This document shows, piece by piece, positions 33,458 to 45,721 of a stretch of DNA of 64,000 bases. The stretch covers positions 6,626,001 to 6,690,000 of the forward strand of contig NC_056412.1 of assembly GCF_905147365.1 (NCBI RefSeq), read 5' to 3'. How positions within the stretch are numbered: position 1 is the stretch's first letter; every line of letters begins with the position of its first letter. The stretch comes from Aricia agestis (Eukaryota; Arthropoda; Insecta; Lepidoptera; Lycaenidae). A program made the position numbers and the translations under genes. Below the pieces are notes generated by a model. That model was given only the letters and a program-made list of their open reading frames with translations, had not been told where the DNA came from and did not search any database.

Positions 33458-33940
33458 TTAAGAGGATACCACAGTGGCTAGAGAAATGAAAAAAAAGTAC
33501 GTGTAATATATATAGCTGTCTCCCTTACCTCAAGCCTATACCGCAGAACGCGATAGAGACAACTGCAGAAAATCCAGAAAATCAACGATTCGTTGTCCCC
33601 TGATTCCTTCTCCAAAACTTAACCGATTTAAGTACTTTTTTCATTAAAGATTAAAAAAAGGCTTGAGCTGTGTTCCTATGTTTTGCTTTTTTTGTATAAT
33701 CTATCCAAATCTGTTTTCTGGACGTTTGAACACAGTGGAAAATCTGGCCATTTTTTTGGGTTTTTGAACGTTCATATCTTATTTAATAATTAAATTATGA
33801 AAAAAAAAAGAAAACATAGGGACATTGTATTAGTGGCCGTAGATATTCAGGAAAAAAATTATAACTCTACTAGCATTATCCAGGGAGGAAACAGGGGACA
33901 ACGTTTGTATGGAAAAAATGGCGGTGTGGAATCCTCTTAA
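33458..33940. mobile_element. TTAA-flanked MITE, piggyBac-like, 483 bp
   Basis: TTAA followed by GAGGATACCACAG at the left, and TGTGGAATCCTC followed by TTAA at the right: 12-bp inverted ends with one mismatch and a TTAA target site. The interior includes AAAATCAACGATTCGTTGTC and GGACAACGTTTGTATGG. No transposase. The TTAA site suggests piggyBac mobilisation. Confidence 0.75.
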
Positions 33941-34304
33941 GGATCTAAGTTACTAGCATCTTTCGAGCACATAGGTGGAAATGGTAGAATATGTACTACC
34001 GTGTATATGTTTGAATAAACCTCTCATCATGTTCTCTGGGAGAGTTTTTTCTGCCAAGACGAAAGAACTACAATGCTAGACAACCTACAGTGTAAATCTG
34101 ATGTCGCATACGATATACGAATAAAATAGTCGTAGATGGGTGTTCAATTTTCTAAATCTCGATTTTAATAACATACATTCACGCGGACGAAGTTGCGGGC
34201 AACAGCTAGTTTGTTATAATTTAATCTATTATGTTAATTTAACCTGAAAGTTAGGAAGTTAACTGAAGTTGGTAAATTAAAATTGATTAAATACCATACA
34301 CAAG
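33941..34304. other. Intergenic with a Helitron-like end
   Basis: At 34181-34210, ACGCGGACGAAGTTGCGGGC then AACAGCTAGT is the 3' terminus of an HT-type element. I could not place its left end with confidence. Confidence 0.5.
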
Positions 34305-34487
34305 GTCGAAGTCTTTAAAAATTCACTGTGCTATTGTTAACTATAATACAACGAATCATACCCACAAATAAGTCGCAATTTACTATTTGGTTATATTATA
34401 ACCAAATAGTAAATTGCGAGTTATTTGTGGGTATGATTCGTTGTATTATAGTTAATAATAGCACAGTGAATTTTTAAAGAATTCGAC
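34305..34487. repeat. 183-bp near-perfect palindrome
   Basis: Arms of about 90 bp (GTCGAAGTCTTTAAAAATTC..., and its complement ending GAATTCGAC) meet at TTATATTATAA with almost no spacer. Only a few single-base gaps or changes separate the arms (for example TTGTTAAC against TTAATAATA). No second copy in the window. No coding sequence. Confidence 0.9.
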
Positions 34488-36473
34488 TTTAATTATTTTA
34501 ATTATATAATGTATGTTATTAAAATATAAAGACATCATAATATATTTAAAATTCATGACCAAAATCAACAGACGCTATTAATGAATTCGATGAAATTATA
34601 TTTATCTGCTTATCGATGTTGAGCAATTTGTGAAAGACGAAAAAGTATGAGGACAAGTTTGAGACATTTATGATACTACTGGTTGCATCGAGTTTGTTAT
34701 AACGAGTGTTTACAAGCACGTGCCTGGCCCGAGGCGCCGCCAAAATGGACGCTCTTTATCGAATGCTCGGTGGCCTTATAGCTACGTATTCGCAACGTAT
34801 CGTTATGATAATCGCAAATCATACATTTGATAAAGTAACAAATACATAGCTGTCTATAAATTCTATAATTGCTAAACGCAGGTTTATTGTTTGCTTTTGA
34901 AATAAAATTGCAATCCATTATTGACCCGTACCCTACTCTAGCAAATAAGTGCTGAATTTCAACAAAAGCAATTTTTTCCAAAAACAAATTTTTCGGTATC
35001 ATTCTCGTTCCTTGTTCATCGACCTCAATTTGCAAAATAAAAGAAAGTACCTATTACTCACGAGGTTTCTCGTGCTCAGACCAGACGGTCACTGAACTAG
35101 GTAAATAAATATTCAAGTTTATTACTGAAATGATTAAAATGACTCCGTGAACATGTAACAGATGAGGTGTTGTCACCGATGCTCCACATTTGATACAATC
35201 ATGATCAAATTGATAAATTTTATTGATATGCTAATGTCGCTAGTAATAAATGACATCGTTTCATTTAATTTAACATAATAGACTACTGTCTTTTGCACGT
35301 CTGATTTATATCCATCTAGATTCTAGTGTTATGAGTGTGCGGAAGATCTAGATTCTAGATCATGTTAATTATAGATGAAGATTTAGACAAAACATGCTTA
35401 TAATGAAATTTTATTATGCATTAATTTTGTTTTACATAATAATTTATTAGCTACCACCTCGTTGTTATGATAAAGTCAACCATATTAAATTTGTGACTTT
35501 TCTTTCTCCAAAAGAATATTAGTAAATTTTTATTCTATTGTAACTTTAATAATTAAAAAAAACAAAGATATTATTTGTATCCAATGTAAAAAAATATATT
35601 TGGCCCAACAAAATTCATAAACAAGATAAGTTTTTGCAAGCTTCCCAATTTTTTACATGTCACCTGTTTTGGTCCCTTATCTTTCGCCACCTGTGCTCTA
35701 ATAAGCGATATCAGCTTAATCTCAGGTCAAAAGATTTATTTGAAACTTAATTTAATAATACCTCTTAAAGTTTATGAACTCTGAAACTAATGATTGTCCT
35801 CAGATTTCGCGAAATTACTTTTTGCTTTGCGTACTTTTGTTCTATATAAAATATCATGTGGCGTATTTTTCCTGCACGTTGCATCAAAATTAAGTTAGGT
35901 TCATTCATTATGTAAAGTTAATATCTGTCAATATTATTTTTAATTTCCTAATGAGAGCTAACGATCTGTTATTTATATGATTGGTCATGCTAATGATATT
36001 GAATGTATAGGAATTGTATCATTGACTGCATTTGTCGATTTTTATTAAAAATGCACTGGGCCGTAGACCTAAGTGATGCGACAGTACAGTCAGAAAATCA
36101 AACTAGTAAAAAAATATTTATTACCTACTTATTTAGGAATTTTTAACTTACACTCGATACGTTTAATACAATGTCAATGAAAAAACATTTATTGATATTG
36201 ATTCCCTTTAAGTAAAAATTGATCTAAATTAGGAGAAACAGAGTTACAAATTTGCTTGTGTGGGTTTCTTCATAAAAAAAATTATGCCTAATATTTATTC
36301 TTTAAATAATGCCATTCCTTCAACAATTCATCTACTTAATCCAATAAAATTGTACATCACTTTTTCAAAATTATAAGCAGTCTCTTTTGCGGTTTTCTTT
36401 GTCAATATATTATAATATACTTTTCTATAAGTCCTAGGTAGTACCTACTAGGAAGTATTAAAATTTTTAATAA
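34488..36473. other. Intergenic, no gene seen
   Basis: Unique AT-rich DNA. GC-rich patch at 34712-34760 (GCACGTGCCTGGCCCGAGGC, GCCGCCAAAATGGACGC) is crossed by a 112-codon minus-strand frame (34697-35035) with no recognised domain; I do not call it a gene but note it as the longest unexplained frame here. Confidence 0.4.
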
Positions 36474-36630
36474 AACTAGATGACCCAGTGAACTTCGTAT
36501 CACTTTCTCCTAATATAAACCTTCCCAAGACTAACATTTCAAGACTATAGGTAAAATTAGCAGGTTCAGCTGGTCTCGACTTTTAGCGAGACAAACAACA
36601 TTTAAAATTCATTTCTCTTTATATCTATAG
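36474..36630 (+). repeat. Interspersed repeat F7, diverged copy
   Basis: AACTAGATGACCCAGTGAAC, TTCGTATCACTTTCTCC and CTCGACTTTTAGCGAGACAA follow the order of the copies at 755 and 5681. Ends TTTATATCTATAGAAGA. Confidence 0.6.
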
Positions 36631-39179
36631 AAGATTTTACACAATAATATTAGAATGCGTTGAAATATTACTTATTATGCAGACCGTATGAATGTTGACA
36701 ACTAACAACATAATCCAATCAGCCCAATCATCTTTACTAATAAAGTTGTTTTGGGAATTATTAAGATTTAGCTAATTATGATTATTGTTATTATTAACAA
36801 TGGTACTGCATCATTAGCGTCGTCTGATTTGGGATTAGTCTCGTTAATGATTTTAGTATATTTTACATTTAAATACGTACTTATTTTTGGATACGTTGTA
36901 CCATTAATTTCAAAATTTTAGCTTAGATATATACGACAAGAGCTACATAACTGCATTTTGTTTCGGCTTCACTTACCACTTTTATTCTAAATACGGTACC
37001 ATATTTTAAATATCAGTCTTTTATACCTACTTACTAGGGTAGATCTTCCCTTTAAAGAATAATAGCTATCTCCGCCACTTATTACATTGAAAGTAACTGA
37101 GGAGTTTCCTTTCTATCTTGTACCTTTGCCTTTGCAAGATCAAAATGAGTTACATTTTAAAGCGTAAACGCTTTCTTAAATATTTCAAAAAATACCTGAA
37201 GCAGGGGCGTGGGACAGACAAACGGTATTTTAGTATCGAATAAAGACTTGAAAAGAAATCAATAGAGATAAGTAGGCAATAAAATACTCAGTAGTTTAAT
37301 AAATAACAGAAGTTAAATCGTTAATTTTGTCTTTTACAATTCAATTGTTTATAACAAGTTCGTATAAGTTACAATTATTCAATTCATGGTCATCTCTGCA
37401 GGTCGTAAGAGGCAATATTATGCATACTAGTATTTAATTTTATTATATTTGAAATAAAATTGTTATTTACAAAATTTTTAATTATGCGAAAATATTTTAG
37501 CGATCTTGTTGCATTAACTAATACTTCTAAGGAAAATGTTTGATTTGGTTTGACTAATGGAAAGATTTCAATAAACCTAAGCTTATATTTTTCAATTAAC
37601 GTTCTTTACAAGTTTTTACTTAGCATGGGATTAGACAATGCGATGTAATAAAGAATTTGAATTTTAATTTCATGTGAATATTCTGTAGTGCATTTATCAT
37701 TTCCAACTACTAGTAAAATATCTCCTCGTGAATCTTCACATTAATCGTTTTATATCGCTATTCGCTACACTTAGTTATCTAAGGGTGGCGTTGAGTCGTT
37801 GTTATAGTTAAGGTTATCGTCAAATATGGCGCCCATTATCGACTTTAGCTAGAGATTTGACAGTTCATTTGACAATTTGTTATAGTTAAAATAAGCTGAT
37901 GCAACCCACCCTAAATTTTAAATAGAGACATCTTCGGGAGTGACCGGTCCCTACTCCCTATTATTAATACTTTTGTCTAACCGCCTCGTTATCGCGCCGA
38001 GAATCCTTTCGATCCATTCTATTGTTTTTGAACCACTTTTTGTAGGCATTGATATCAATATTTTTTCCAATTGGTGCATCGATAAAACTGTGATTTGTTC
38101 GGGAGAGATACGGACGAGCCTCGGGCTTTTTATGATTCGTTTATCGCTGGCAACATTTCTTTTGTATGTAAATATTTAATTGTTAAAAAAATATATCATC
38201 AGAGCGTTCTTGGTGTAAACTTAACTCGAAATTAATTGAGTTTTCAACGCGATTAATACATCGGATAGTGTATAAAAAAAACTCATTTGTTAGGCTCAAG
38301 GGCTCAATATCAAAATGATTAAGCTCGTTGTCTCTAATAAGTATATTAATCATTATTATCCTCGCCGGCTCGATCGTTTAATAGTACAAAATATCGTAGT
38401 AAGTAGAATTTATAAAATATCATTGATTTTTATTACACAGATTAACTCCCGCGTTCGGTATTTCAATTCTATCCCACAGATGTACTGATAGCGGGCAACA
38501 TTTTAGGATCTTAACGATGGTTCGATTCTTACGCGTTCGAATAAAGCTGTTTTTGTATTTTACGGCAAACTATCTTTCATTTTATTACTCAGTTCGTACA
38601 GTACATCGCGTTAACAATGTATTTTTCTCAATATATTAACATATTTATTAGACAATACCTGTTTCGAGTAAAATATTACGCAACGAATGTACTTCGTATT
38701 TTTATTTCGTCGTAACTGTATAATTTTCAGAGAGTCGATTTCATTTGATGTCCCATATAATAAAAACCTTTTTCGCTTTTAAAATTTCTGTAATATTATC
38801 GTACTCTTAAGAGCTACTTCAACTTAATCTAATTATACAAAAATATAATAAATAAATTAAAGCCATAAAAACATTTATTACTGCATTTAGAGCAGTAAAA
38901 ATATTTTTATGTAGGAATAATTTTATTTCAGCAATAAAATTTATTATATTGGAGACTTGGATCCTGATCCTGGTACAGTTTAAAAGTTATTGAGTTTTCT
39001 AATTTCAAACATTATCAGATACCATAACAGAAGTAATCTTTAATTTATTCATAATTTTAGTAAGTAAATTATAGTTTAGGGAAATATCGTCGTCGCTAAG
39101 TGTCATGTGGCTTGCGATGCGTTATGTCAAATCCCATACATTTTTGACATCGAACTCCTTTATCGAAATTATCCTACTG
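36631..39179. other. Intergenic, no gene seen
   Basis: Unique AT-rich DNA with no family repeats recognised. Frames of up to 79 codons (37940-38179) have no recognised domain. Confidence 0.4.
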
Positions 39180-39386
39180 AACTATCCTCTGGAATGAACT
39201 GTCACCAGCAGTATTTCCGGACCGATACGACCTGCAAACCTTCAAGAAAAGAACGTATTCCCTCTTAAAAAGCCGGCAACGCACCTGCAGCTCTTCTGAT
39301 GTTGCGAGTGTCCATGGGCAACGGTAGTTGCTTACCATCAGGTGACCCGTTTGCTCGTTTGCCCCCTTATTTAATAAAAAAAAAAC
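39180..39386 (+). pseudogene. LINE 3'-end fragment, same family as 54746-55056
   Basis: Plus-strand copy of the ORF2 tail (TGGAATGAACTGTCACCAGC, GTATTTCCGGACCGATACGA, CCTGCAAACCTTCAAGAAAA) followed by the family 3' end CGTTTGCCCCCTTATTTAAT and an A9-10 tail. It is heavily 5'-truncated. Confidence 0.75.
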
Positions 39387-39764
39387 TAGCGAATTCAACT
39401 TGGCTAAGCACTCTGATCAGTGATAATACAATGAGTATGAAATTGACATAGGCGTTCGTTAATATGACGTTGGCGTTCGACTCGTCTAATGTCAATTCCA
39501 TACATTTTGATCGGCGATTCTATAACGAAGCGAAAACGAAATTCATTTAATAGTCGGCTAGTGAGGCATCATGAGGTAACTTTTTTCTAACACCATTAAG
39601 AGGCAATCTCATTTCAAATCTTTAATATTCTATTTTAAATGTACCAGAGATGATTTGAATATATCTGATCGATTATCGAATCTGACATTGTTTTGATTGA
39701 TGCGGCTGCCGATGTTAGGTTGGGGTTATACGATACGGAAGCTAGAAAGGCCTGCACCACATCC
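39387..39764. other. Intergenic, no gene seen
   Basis: Unique sequence. TCGACTCGTCTAATGTCAAT-like short motifs are not repeated elsewhere. Confidence 0.35.
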
Positions 39765-40148
39765 ATATTAATATTATAAATGCAAAAGTGTGTCCGTCAG
39801 TCTGTTACCTCTTCACGCCCAAAATGCCTAACCGATTTTGCTGATATTTGGTATGGAGATACTTCGAATCCCGGGAAAGGACAAAGGATACTTTTGATCC
39901 CAAAACGATGGTTGCAGGCATCATCTATAGCGTAAATGTGTCTCCGCGTAATTTTCAACTCTATTTTTAGAGCGCTTTTCCAGTCATGCGTGTCATGAAA
40001 GTTGCTCGCATGACGCATCCTATCATTTCATTGCTCCTGGCCGCGGCGTCTTGCCCGCATAGGGCAAGACGCCGCGGCCAGGAGCATGTTCTCCCCGCAT
40101 GCGGATAAGATCTGCGCGTGGGTTATCGCATGGCAGGAAAAGCGCTCT
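39765..40148 (+). mobile_element. Helitron-like HT3 piece with a GC-rich fold-back
   Basis: ATCCATATTAATATTATAAA, GTTACCTCTTCACGCCCAAA and CCCGGGAAAGGACAAAGGAT are HT3 sequence. From 39969 it becomes a fold-back: AGAGCGCTTTTCCAGTCATG at the left is inverted as CATGGCAGGAAAAGCGCTCT at the right (ending 40147), enclosing the perfect palindrome at 40032-40086. Confidence 0.65.
40032..40086. repeat. GC-rich 55-bp perfect palindrome
   Basis: Arms of 25 bases (TGCTCCTGGCCGCGGCGTCT...) are exactly complementary around GCATA. Arms are over 70% G+C in an AT-rich window. It could form a very stable hairpin in DNA or RNA. Confidence 0.9.
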
Positions 40149-43100
40149 TAATATAATCGAAAATACTTGTCAATCATTTGAAAATTCGACACTGCTGTTT
40201 TCAATTTTCTACTCACTACAAAATAAGTTTAGTTCTCTGATTTTTTCCGGCCCTACGATTCAGAATCATGTAGGCTGAACTTAACAGTTTCGGCTCGGAA
40301 ATTAATAATTTACATGTTTGTTTTCTGGCAGAGACAGCGCGCCGCGGGCGCTAACGTATTTCTATAATGAGGTGTCGGGACTCGGGTCTATGTTTGCTTT
40401 CCTCTTAAGGAGACTACTGAATTCAGGGCAACCTGATAATTTTTTCTCGATATTTCTATTTAAACGTAGCTCGACAATAGTAAAAGTAGCGTTCATATTA
40501 TATTCGAAAATATGTACCATATTGTGTGAAATGTAATATTAGATTAGATTGAAATATTATTTCCGTCACATGTTAATGGTCATATTTTATTTAGATTAAG
40601 TTTATTGCTGGGAATAATATTTGACATACAATAATATCATGTTGGTCACTGTTAAGATTCGTTGTGGTGTCTATATTCCTTTGCTTTTCGTCCTTTGTGA
40701 AGCCTCCTTTAGAAAATGGCTCCTGTATATTTTATTACTAAACCCTAACAATTTAGTTTTATTATTTTAATAATAAATATATTGGAGGAAGATTAATAGA
40801 TCGTGTTACGTTTAACCGCCCTAAGCTCGACATCGTATTTTCATTAAAATGTAATCTACATGCTGATTTATTGAAATATATTTCTATATATGATTTTATA
40901 TTCATTATTATTATATTATTTTAGTAAAAAAATAAGATGACACCATCTGTTTTAATTTTATGCATGAGAATAAGACTATATTTCTTATATAGCCTATATC
41001 AGATAACTAATAGGCTTATTTGCAACTAAATTTCATAAGAATCACAGTATATTTAAGAAATATGAAATAAATACTAATGAGCTATTTTAATATTTAATGA
41101 ATTCCAATCGATGACCTCAATTAAAATAGAAGTGTGACATTTTTACAAAATCTAATAACTAGAGTCATGAGTAGCAACTAGCAAGGTTTTTTAAATTGAA
41201 TTTATGAAGATTAAATAATTTTCACTTTTTATAAACCGAACAGGTAGTAAGTACACACGCAGTGTTTACAACGTAACAACCTAACCTTTACATCGTAATA
41301 AAGATTAAAATAAAAAACACAATTTCTATTAAACTCGAAACGCCTAAGCCGTAAATAATCTAGATTCTAGAGCGTTTTGTTTTAGTATCAAGCTTCAATT
41401 CCCTTGCCTGACTGGAGCAAAAGGGTTTAATTCCAATTAACCCTAATAATAGGCTATAGGGATGCAGAGAGAGGCAGCGCTATTAAAAAGACAAATTCCT
41501 TTGCCACCACTACAATAGTAGGTTGCGGGCATTCTCGCCGGTCTGCGCCTGTATTAATAGACTGTCGACCGGTAGCCGCGGCGGTCGCCTTACCGAGCGA
41601 AAGATATGATTAACACAAAGGCGATACATAATAAGCGATATTGGGACCAGTTCGCCGCGGATAATATGCGAGCCAGCGAGTTTTCGATCATATCCATTAC
41701 GCCGACTCGTGACACAATATAATGTACAGTAGACCATATTTGGTGAGTGTGGCAAATTGAAGAGTCTCCAATCAGCTGAATTATAGCTATATTATGACGC
41801 ACTTGCCGGGTAGGCGCGCTTAGCCATACTCACTATTCATACTTTGTAAATGTTAGGGAAGGATTTTAACTTAGATCTTCGAACAAGTTATGATTCGTCA
41901 GGCCGATGCCCTCTTAGTTATCACTTATCAGCTTTAAATGGTATAATATGTATTCAGGATTGTGGTGCTAATTATTTCGCCACAGCACCCCTTAAGTTTG
42001 GTGGTAGAATCTTAAACCACCAATCGAATATTATATGAAACCAGTGAAGTACGAAAGCGAGTTTACTAGCATGCCTGATCGTCGCATGCTATTAAACTAG
42101 CATCTTTGATATTGAGCGAGTTTACTTACAAGGTTGAGTAACTCTACTGTATGACATTTATACTGTAATTATGTTAATGCTTTTTGAAAATAAACGTTGA
42201 GATTATTAAGGTGCTCGTCCGAGTACGAGAGCGCAGTCAGAATTACTTGCATATTCGCTTAATTAAAACGAACCGTATGTATCAGTGGCACGTGGCCGAC
42301 GGGTGTCCACTGTCCAGTGTCCACTTGTAGGGTAAATGGTACATCATATTAAAATATACCATTGCGGTAATGCATTGTCTCATTGAGTTTTATAACCATG
42401 ACCGGCGCGTCCTTTTCTAGATGCGATCGCAATTTGCATTCACTTTAGTCCACGACGCCGGTTAATAGGCAAATCGATAAATTTACCTCGGCCAGTCTTT
42501 GGAGGCATCATAACTTTTTCTGTCATCAATTTTATTCCAGTTTACTGACCAGCCTTCACGATTAAGGCGATGAAAAGACATTAATTAAGACGGGGCCGAC
42601 GCGTTTGAGAAGAGGACGGCTCCGTTCAATGAAGACACTGGCTCTGAGGACAGTTTCTGTTACGCGTCATAGTCTTGGGTCTCCGGGAGTAATAAGTAAG
42701 TCTTATCTCATGATAAATACACAGGGGCGACTGTAAATAACATTCGTATGACACGGGATGTAATTGGTTGCGTTTCGACAGCGATCTGACGCGCACGAGT
42801 TACGGCCGGAGAGACAAGACTCAAGTGATCGTGAGATCCGAAAACTTTTGATTTACTGAGTGCCGCTTCTTGTCACGTCATGAGCATTGAGCATGTTAAA
42901 GACATTTTATATGGCGACGATTAGTTACTATTGTTTACAACTAGATGCTGTTCTAATTTCTTCCAAATCAAAGATTATGCCCTTGTCAGAAATTGCTTTA
43001 GGCTTCAAAATAAAAGTATTATATAAATCATAAACACCAGTAATAAGACATGATTTATTAGAATAGTAAATACAATACAAACACTTTAGTACTTTACAAG

Positions 43101-43162
43101 TACAATTCACTTAGCTTTTCCTCATTTTATAAGCAATCGAAACAACTTTTCTGAAAAACCAA
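40149..43162. other. Intergenic, unique, with GC-rich patches
   Basis: No repeat family or gene recognised. Two patches stand out by composition: 41515-41820 (GTCGACCGGTAGCCGCGGCG; CAGCTG at 41773-41778) and 42395-42860 (GACGGGGCCGACGCGTTTGA; CGCACGAGTTACGGCCGGAG). They could be regulatory elements or unrecognised exons; no splice-bounded frame is convincing. Confidence 0.4.
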
Positions 43163-43224
43163 TTATTAAGCTGAAAAGAACAGATATTAACACTTTGATT
43201 TTAGCCAAAAGGCCTAGAAGCGCT
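43163..43224 (-). pseudogene. U2 snRNA 5'-end copy, truncated
   Basis: On the minus strand, GCGCTTCTAGGCCTTTTGGC then TAAAATCAAAGTGTTAATAT, CTGTTCTTTTCAGCTTAATA matches the first 60 nt or so of U2 snRNA. Known U2 there reads CGCTTCTCGGCCTTTTGGCT with GTGTAGTATCTGTTC. The branch-point-pairing GUAGUA is changed to GTTAATA, and several other bases differ. Similarity stops after the CAGCTTAA region, so stem II to the Sm site and beyond are missing. It is a pseudogene, probably retroposed. Confidence 0.85.
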
Positions 43225-44570
43225 TAAACCAATAAAATACTTAACTTATAACGATATTTGTTCGAAGTACTCAGAGCCAATTCACATTGACAGGAGGCAG
43301 AGTAACAAGGCTTACGGCAAGAAAGAGAGTGGGCCCCCTCCATCAGACAACCCGACTTATATACAATTATTGAAATAATAGCCATTCATATTCATAAATA
43401 TGTTCAAAAATTGGCAGAATGATAATCTAATGAATGTTGCATTTATATAACTCCGCGAGGAAAAAATGTGGCTATAATGTTGCAGGCTGATTTGAATAAC
43501 TGACAGGAAAGATGATCAATTCGTTGAATGTAAATGTTAAAACTAAAAAGTTAATCTCAGCCTGAATTAAGGGCCGTAAGAACTAAGGGCAGAGTGTCGG
43601 TCGCCCTTTTATAAGAGAGTGCTCTTGTGTACAGCCACAGAATAGATATTAAGTACAGCGCACATACTAGGACACTATAAAATGACTTCGTAGCATTTCA
43701 ACTACATCGGCTTGCATTATTTTTGGCTTGCGAAAAGTCCAATAGGAATTATTTTGAGTCGACTCAAATATGAATTTGTTTGTAAAAGAACGTTACAAAG
43801 CATATAAAACATCCGATATTCCGGGTTTCTTTGAGCGTTTTGTGGACAATATCAGTCAAAGGGCATTTTGAAGTACCGAGTTGGTGGTAAAATGCTGATA
43901 ACTCTTGTTGTCTCGTCCATAAAAGCTACTATGGTTTAGAGCCTTTGGTGAAGTATTTCTTATTGGAATAAAAATAGCTAAATCTAAATGTATCGTAATG
44001 ATGGATGTCCGCCAATTAGAGAAGTACACAGTGACAAAAACTAGTCCGCTCGCCGTCGGAGGCGCGTAGGTTTTAATTGGACTCACCAGTTGGTTACTGT
44101 TCCAATGTGGCAGTGGATCAATCGACAAAGAGCGGGATTCCTCACATAACTTACCTATTTATAATACATTGTATTCGTCATCTAAAGTCCACTCAAGTTT
44201 GTTGGCATCGAGATAATCTTTTGAAATAGTGTCTCATTCAAAAATACAAAGAACTTGAGATATAACAGATATTTAATTCTGGATTATCCAGGCTACCTGT
44301 GGGCCTAGCCCAGTGATGCTAAATGAGTCAATTAAAGATAAGAGGACTAAACACATATTTTAGCATTGAAAGGAAACAATAATTTTAACACGTGCTCTGA
44401 TGACTCCCTGCTAAACTTTTTAGGCTTTACCCAGATAGAAGTACAGTATATTCGAGTGAGAAGACTCTTTGACAACAAAGAGTATGTCGCTAACACACTC
44501 CCGACTCTTCCAGTGTTTGCTCTATAATTGTATATTTTTCCATTTCCCCATTTTTATCATATAAAAATAT
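43225..44570. other. Intergenic, no gene seen
   Basis: Unique sequence. A 90-codon minus-strand frame (43856-44128) has no domain I recognise. The region upstream of the U2 copy shows no promoter element I can name. Confidence 0.4.
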
Positions 44571-44751
44571 ACTAGCTATTTGACCGAGCTTTGCTCGGTA
44601 TTCGATAAACCACAAATAAAATGACATTTTCTAAAAATGATTCCTAGCTAGATCGATTATCGCCCCCGAAATATACTAAATTTCATGAAAATCGTTGGAG
44701 CCGATTCCGAGATGTATGTAATTGGAATCTCGGAATCGGCTCCGAAATTTA

Positions 44752-44760
<9 letters not shown>
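44571..44760 (-). mobile_element. Interspersed repeat F6, copy 3, with inverted end
   Basis: ACTAGCTATTTGACCGAGCT, TCTAAAAATGATTCCTAGCT and GATTATCGCCCCCGAAATAT are the complement of the 584 copy. At 44695-44746, TTGGAGCCGATTCCGAGAT is followed after about 13 bases by its own inverted copy, giving a fold-back next to the (TA)n tract. Confidence 0.65.

Positions 44761-44801
<41 letters not shown>
44753..44801. repeat. (TA)n microsatellite
   Basis: About 24 uninterrupted TA units. Both strands give spurious frames of alternating Tyr-Ile. It lies exactly between F6 and an HT2 element. Confidence 0.95.
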
Positions 44802-44805
44802 TTCG

Positions 44806-45075
44806 TTCGTTCTTCGTTCGCGTCAGCAAATCGTGATAACAAAGATAATAGAAAAGAGAAAAAAAATCCCCTTTTTAAGGTTCCTTTATAAAAAAAGTGA
44901 AATATATCCTCCTCCTTTTCGGAAGTCGGTTAAAAAGTAGCCTAAGTTATTGCTTACTACATCAGCTATGTGCCTAAAAAAGTCACGTCCAAATCGCTCC
45001 AGCCATTTCAGAGATTAGCCGGAACAAACAGACAGACATACAGACAGACAAAAATTGTAAAAATTGCTATTTGGG
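44806..45075 (-). mobile_element. Helitron-like HT2, uninterrupted copy
   Basis: On the minus strand it reads ACCGACTTCCGAAAAGGAGG across the point where the 10550 copy is split by a SINE-like insert. It also has GCTCCAGCCATTTCAGAGAT on + and a CAGACAGACATACAGACAGA run. The expected GCGGGCAACAGCTAGT terminus is absent, replaced by the (TA)n boundary. Confidence 0.7.
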
Positions 45076-45715
45076 TAACTTTTATTAACTACTTTCTTTC
45101 CGAAAAACAACCACAAACACCAACAAACACCTGCTAGTTGACGCCATATTGTAAATAAAACGCACCTAGCGCCACAGCGGTGCGCGCTGAACTACTTCAA
45201 TTAGACGGCGGCTTTTGAATCAGCTGTAGTGTTGAACGTTTTGAGCGACTAAAATATTCAATATAAAAGCTAGACGTGTGATTGAATGGCGTTGTTCAGT
45301 CAAAGGGCTAGCTGTTTGATTGAACGGCTATTTAAACCAGTCGGCTGCGACATATATAATACAAGAATTGCTCGTTTAAAGATATAAGATAACTATATTA
45401 TAAAACACTTAATAATATCCCTTAGTATTTAACAACGTAGTTACCTTTTCAAGATTACTATAATTACATTAACACCTCGGAATAGCCAGTTACGCCTTTT
45501 GTTTATAGGTTCTTTAAATTGGATGGCGTAAAAAGTAAATTGTGCACAGAAAGCATCTGCAAATCATTGACAGATTTCTCAAGATTAGAGTTCATCATTA
45601 GAGAATACTTTTGAATTAAGATGCCTTATAAATACTTTTTATTTCCAACTTACCGAAACTAAAGAACAAACATAATAACCAGACTTTAACTTTAGAGATA
45701 ATATGTTTTTTAAGT
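45076..45715. other. Intergenic, no gene seen
   Basis: Unique. GTGTGATTGAATGGCGTTGT and TGTTTGATTGAACGGCTATT (about 45280 and 45315) form a weak direct repeat. Nothing else is recognised. Confidence 0.35.
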
Positions 45716-45721
45716 TATATA

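Noticed and set aside
34697..35035. 112-codon minus-strand gene
   Set aside because: No recognisable domain, no splice or promoter context, AT-rich codon content like random sequence. Left as an unexplained frame.
43856..44128. 90-codon minus-strand gene
   Set aside because: No domain or motif recognised and no neighbouring support.
44657..44940. Tyr-Ile repeat proteins on both strands
   Set aside because: They are translations of the (TA)n microsatellite between two repeats.
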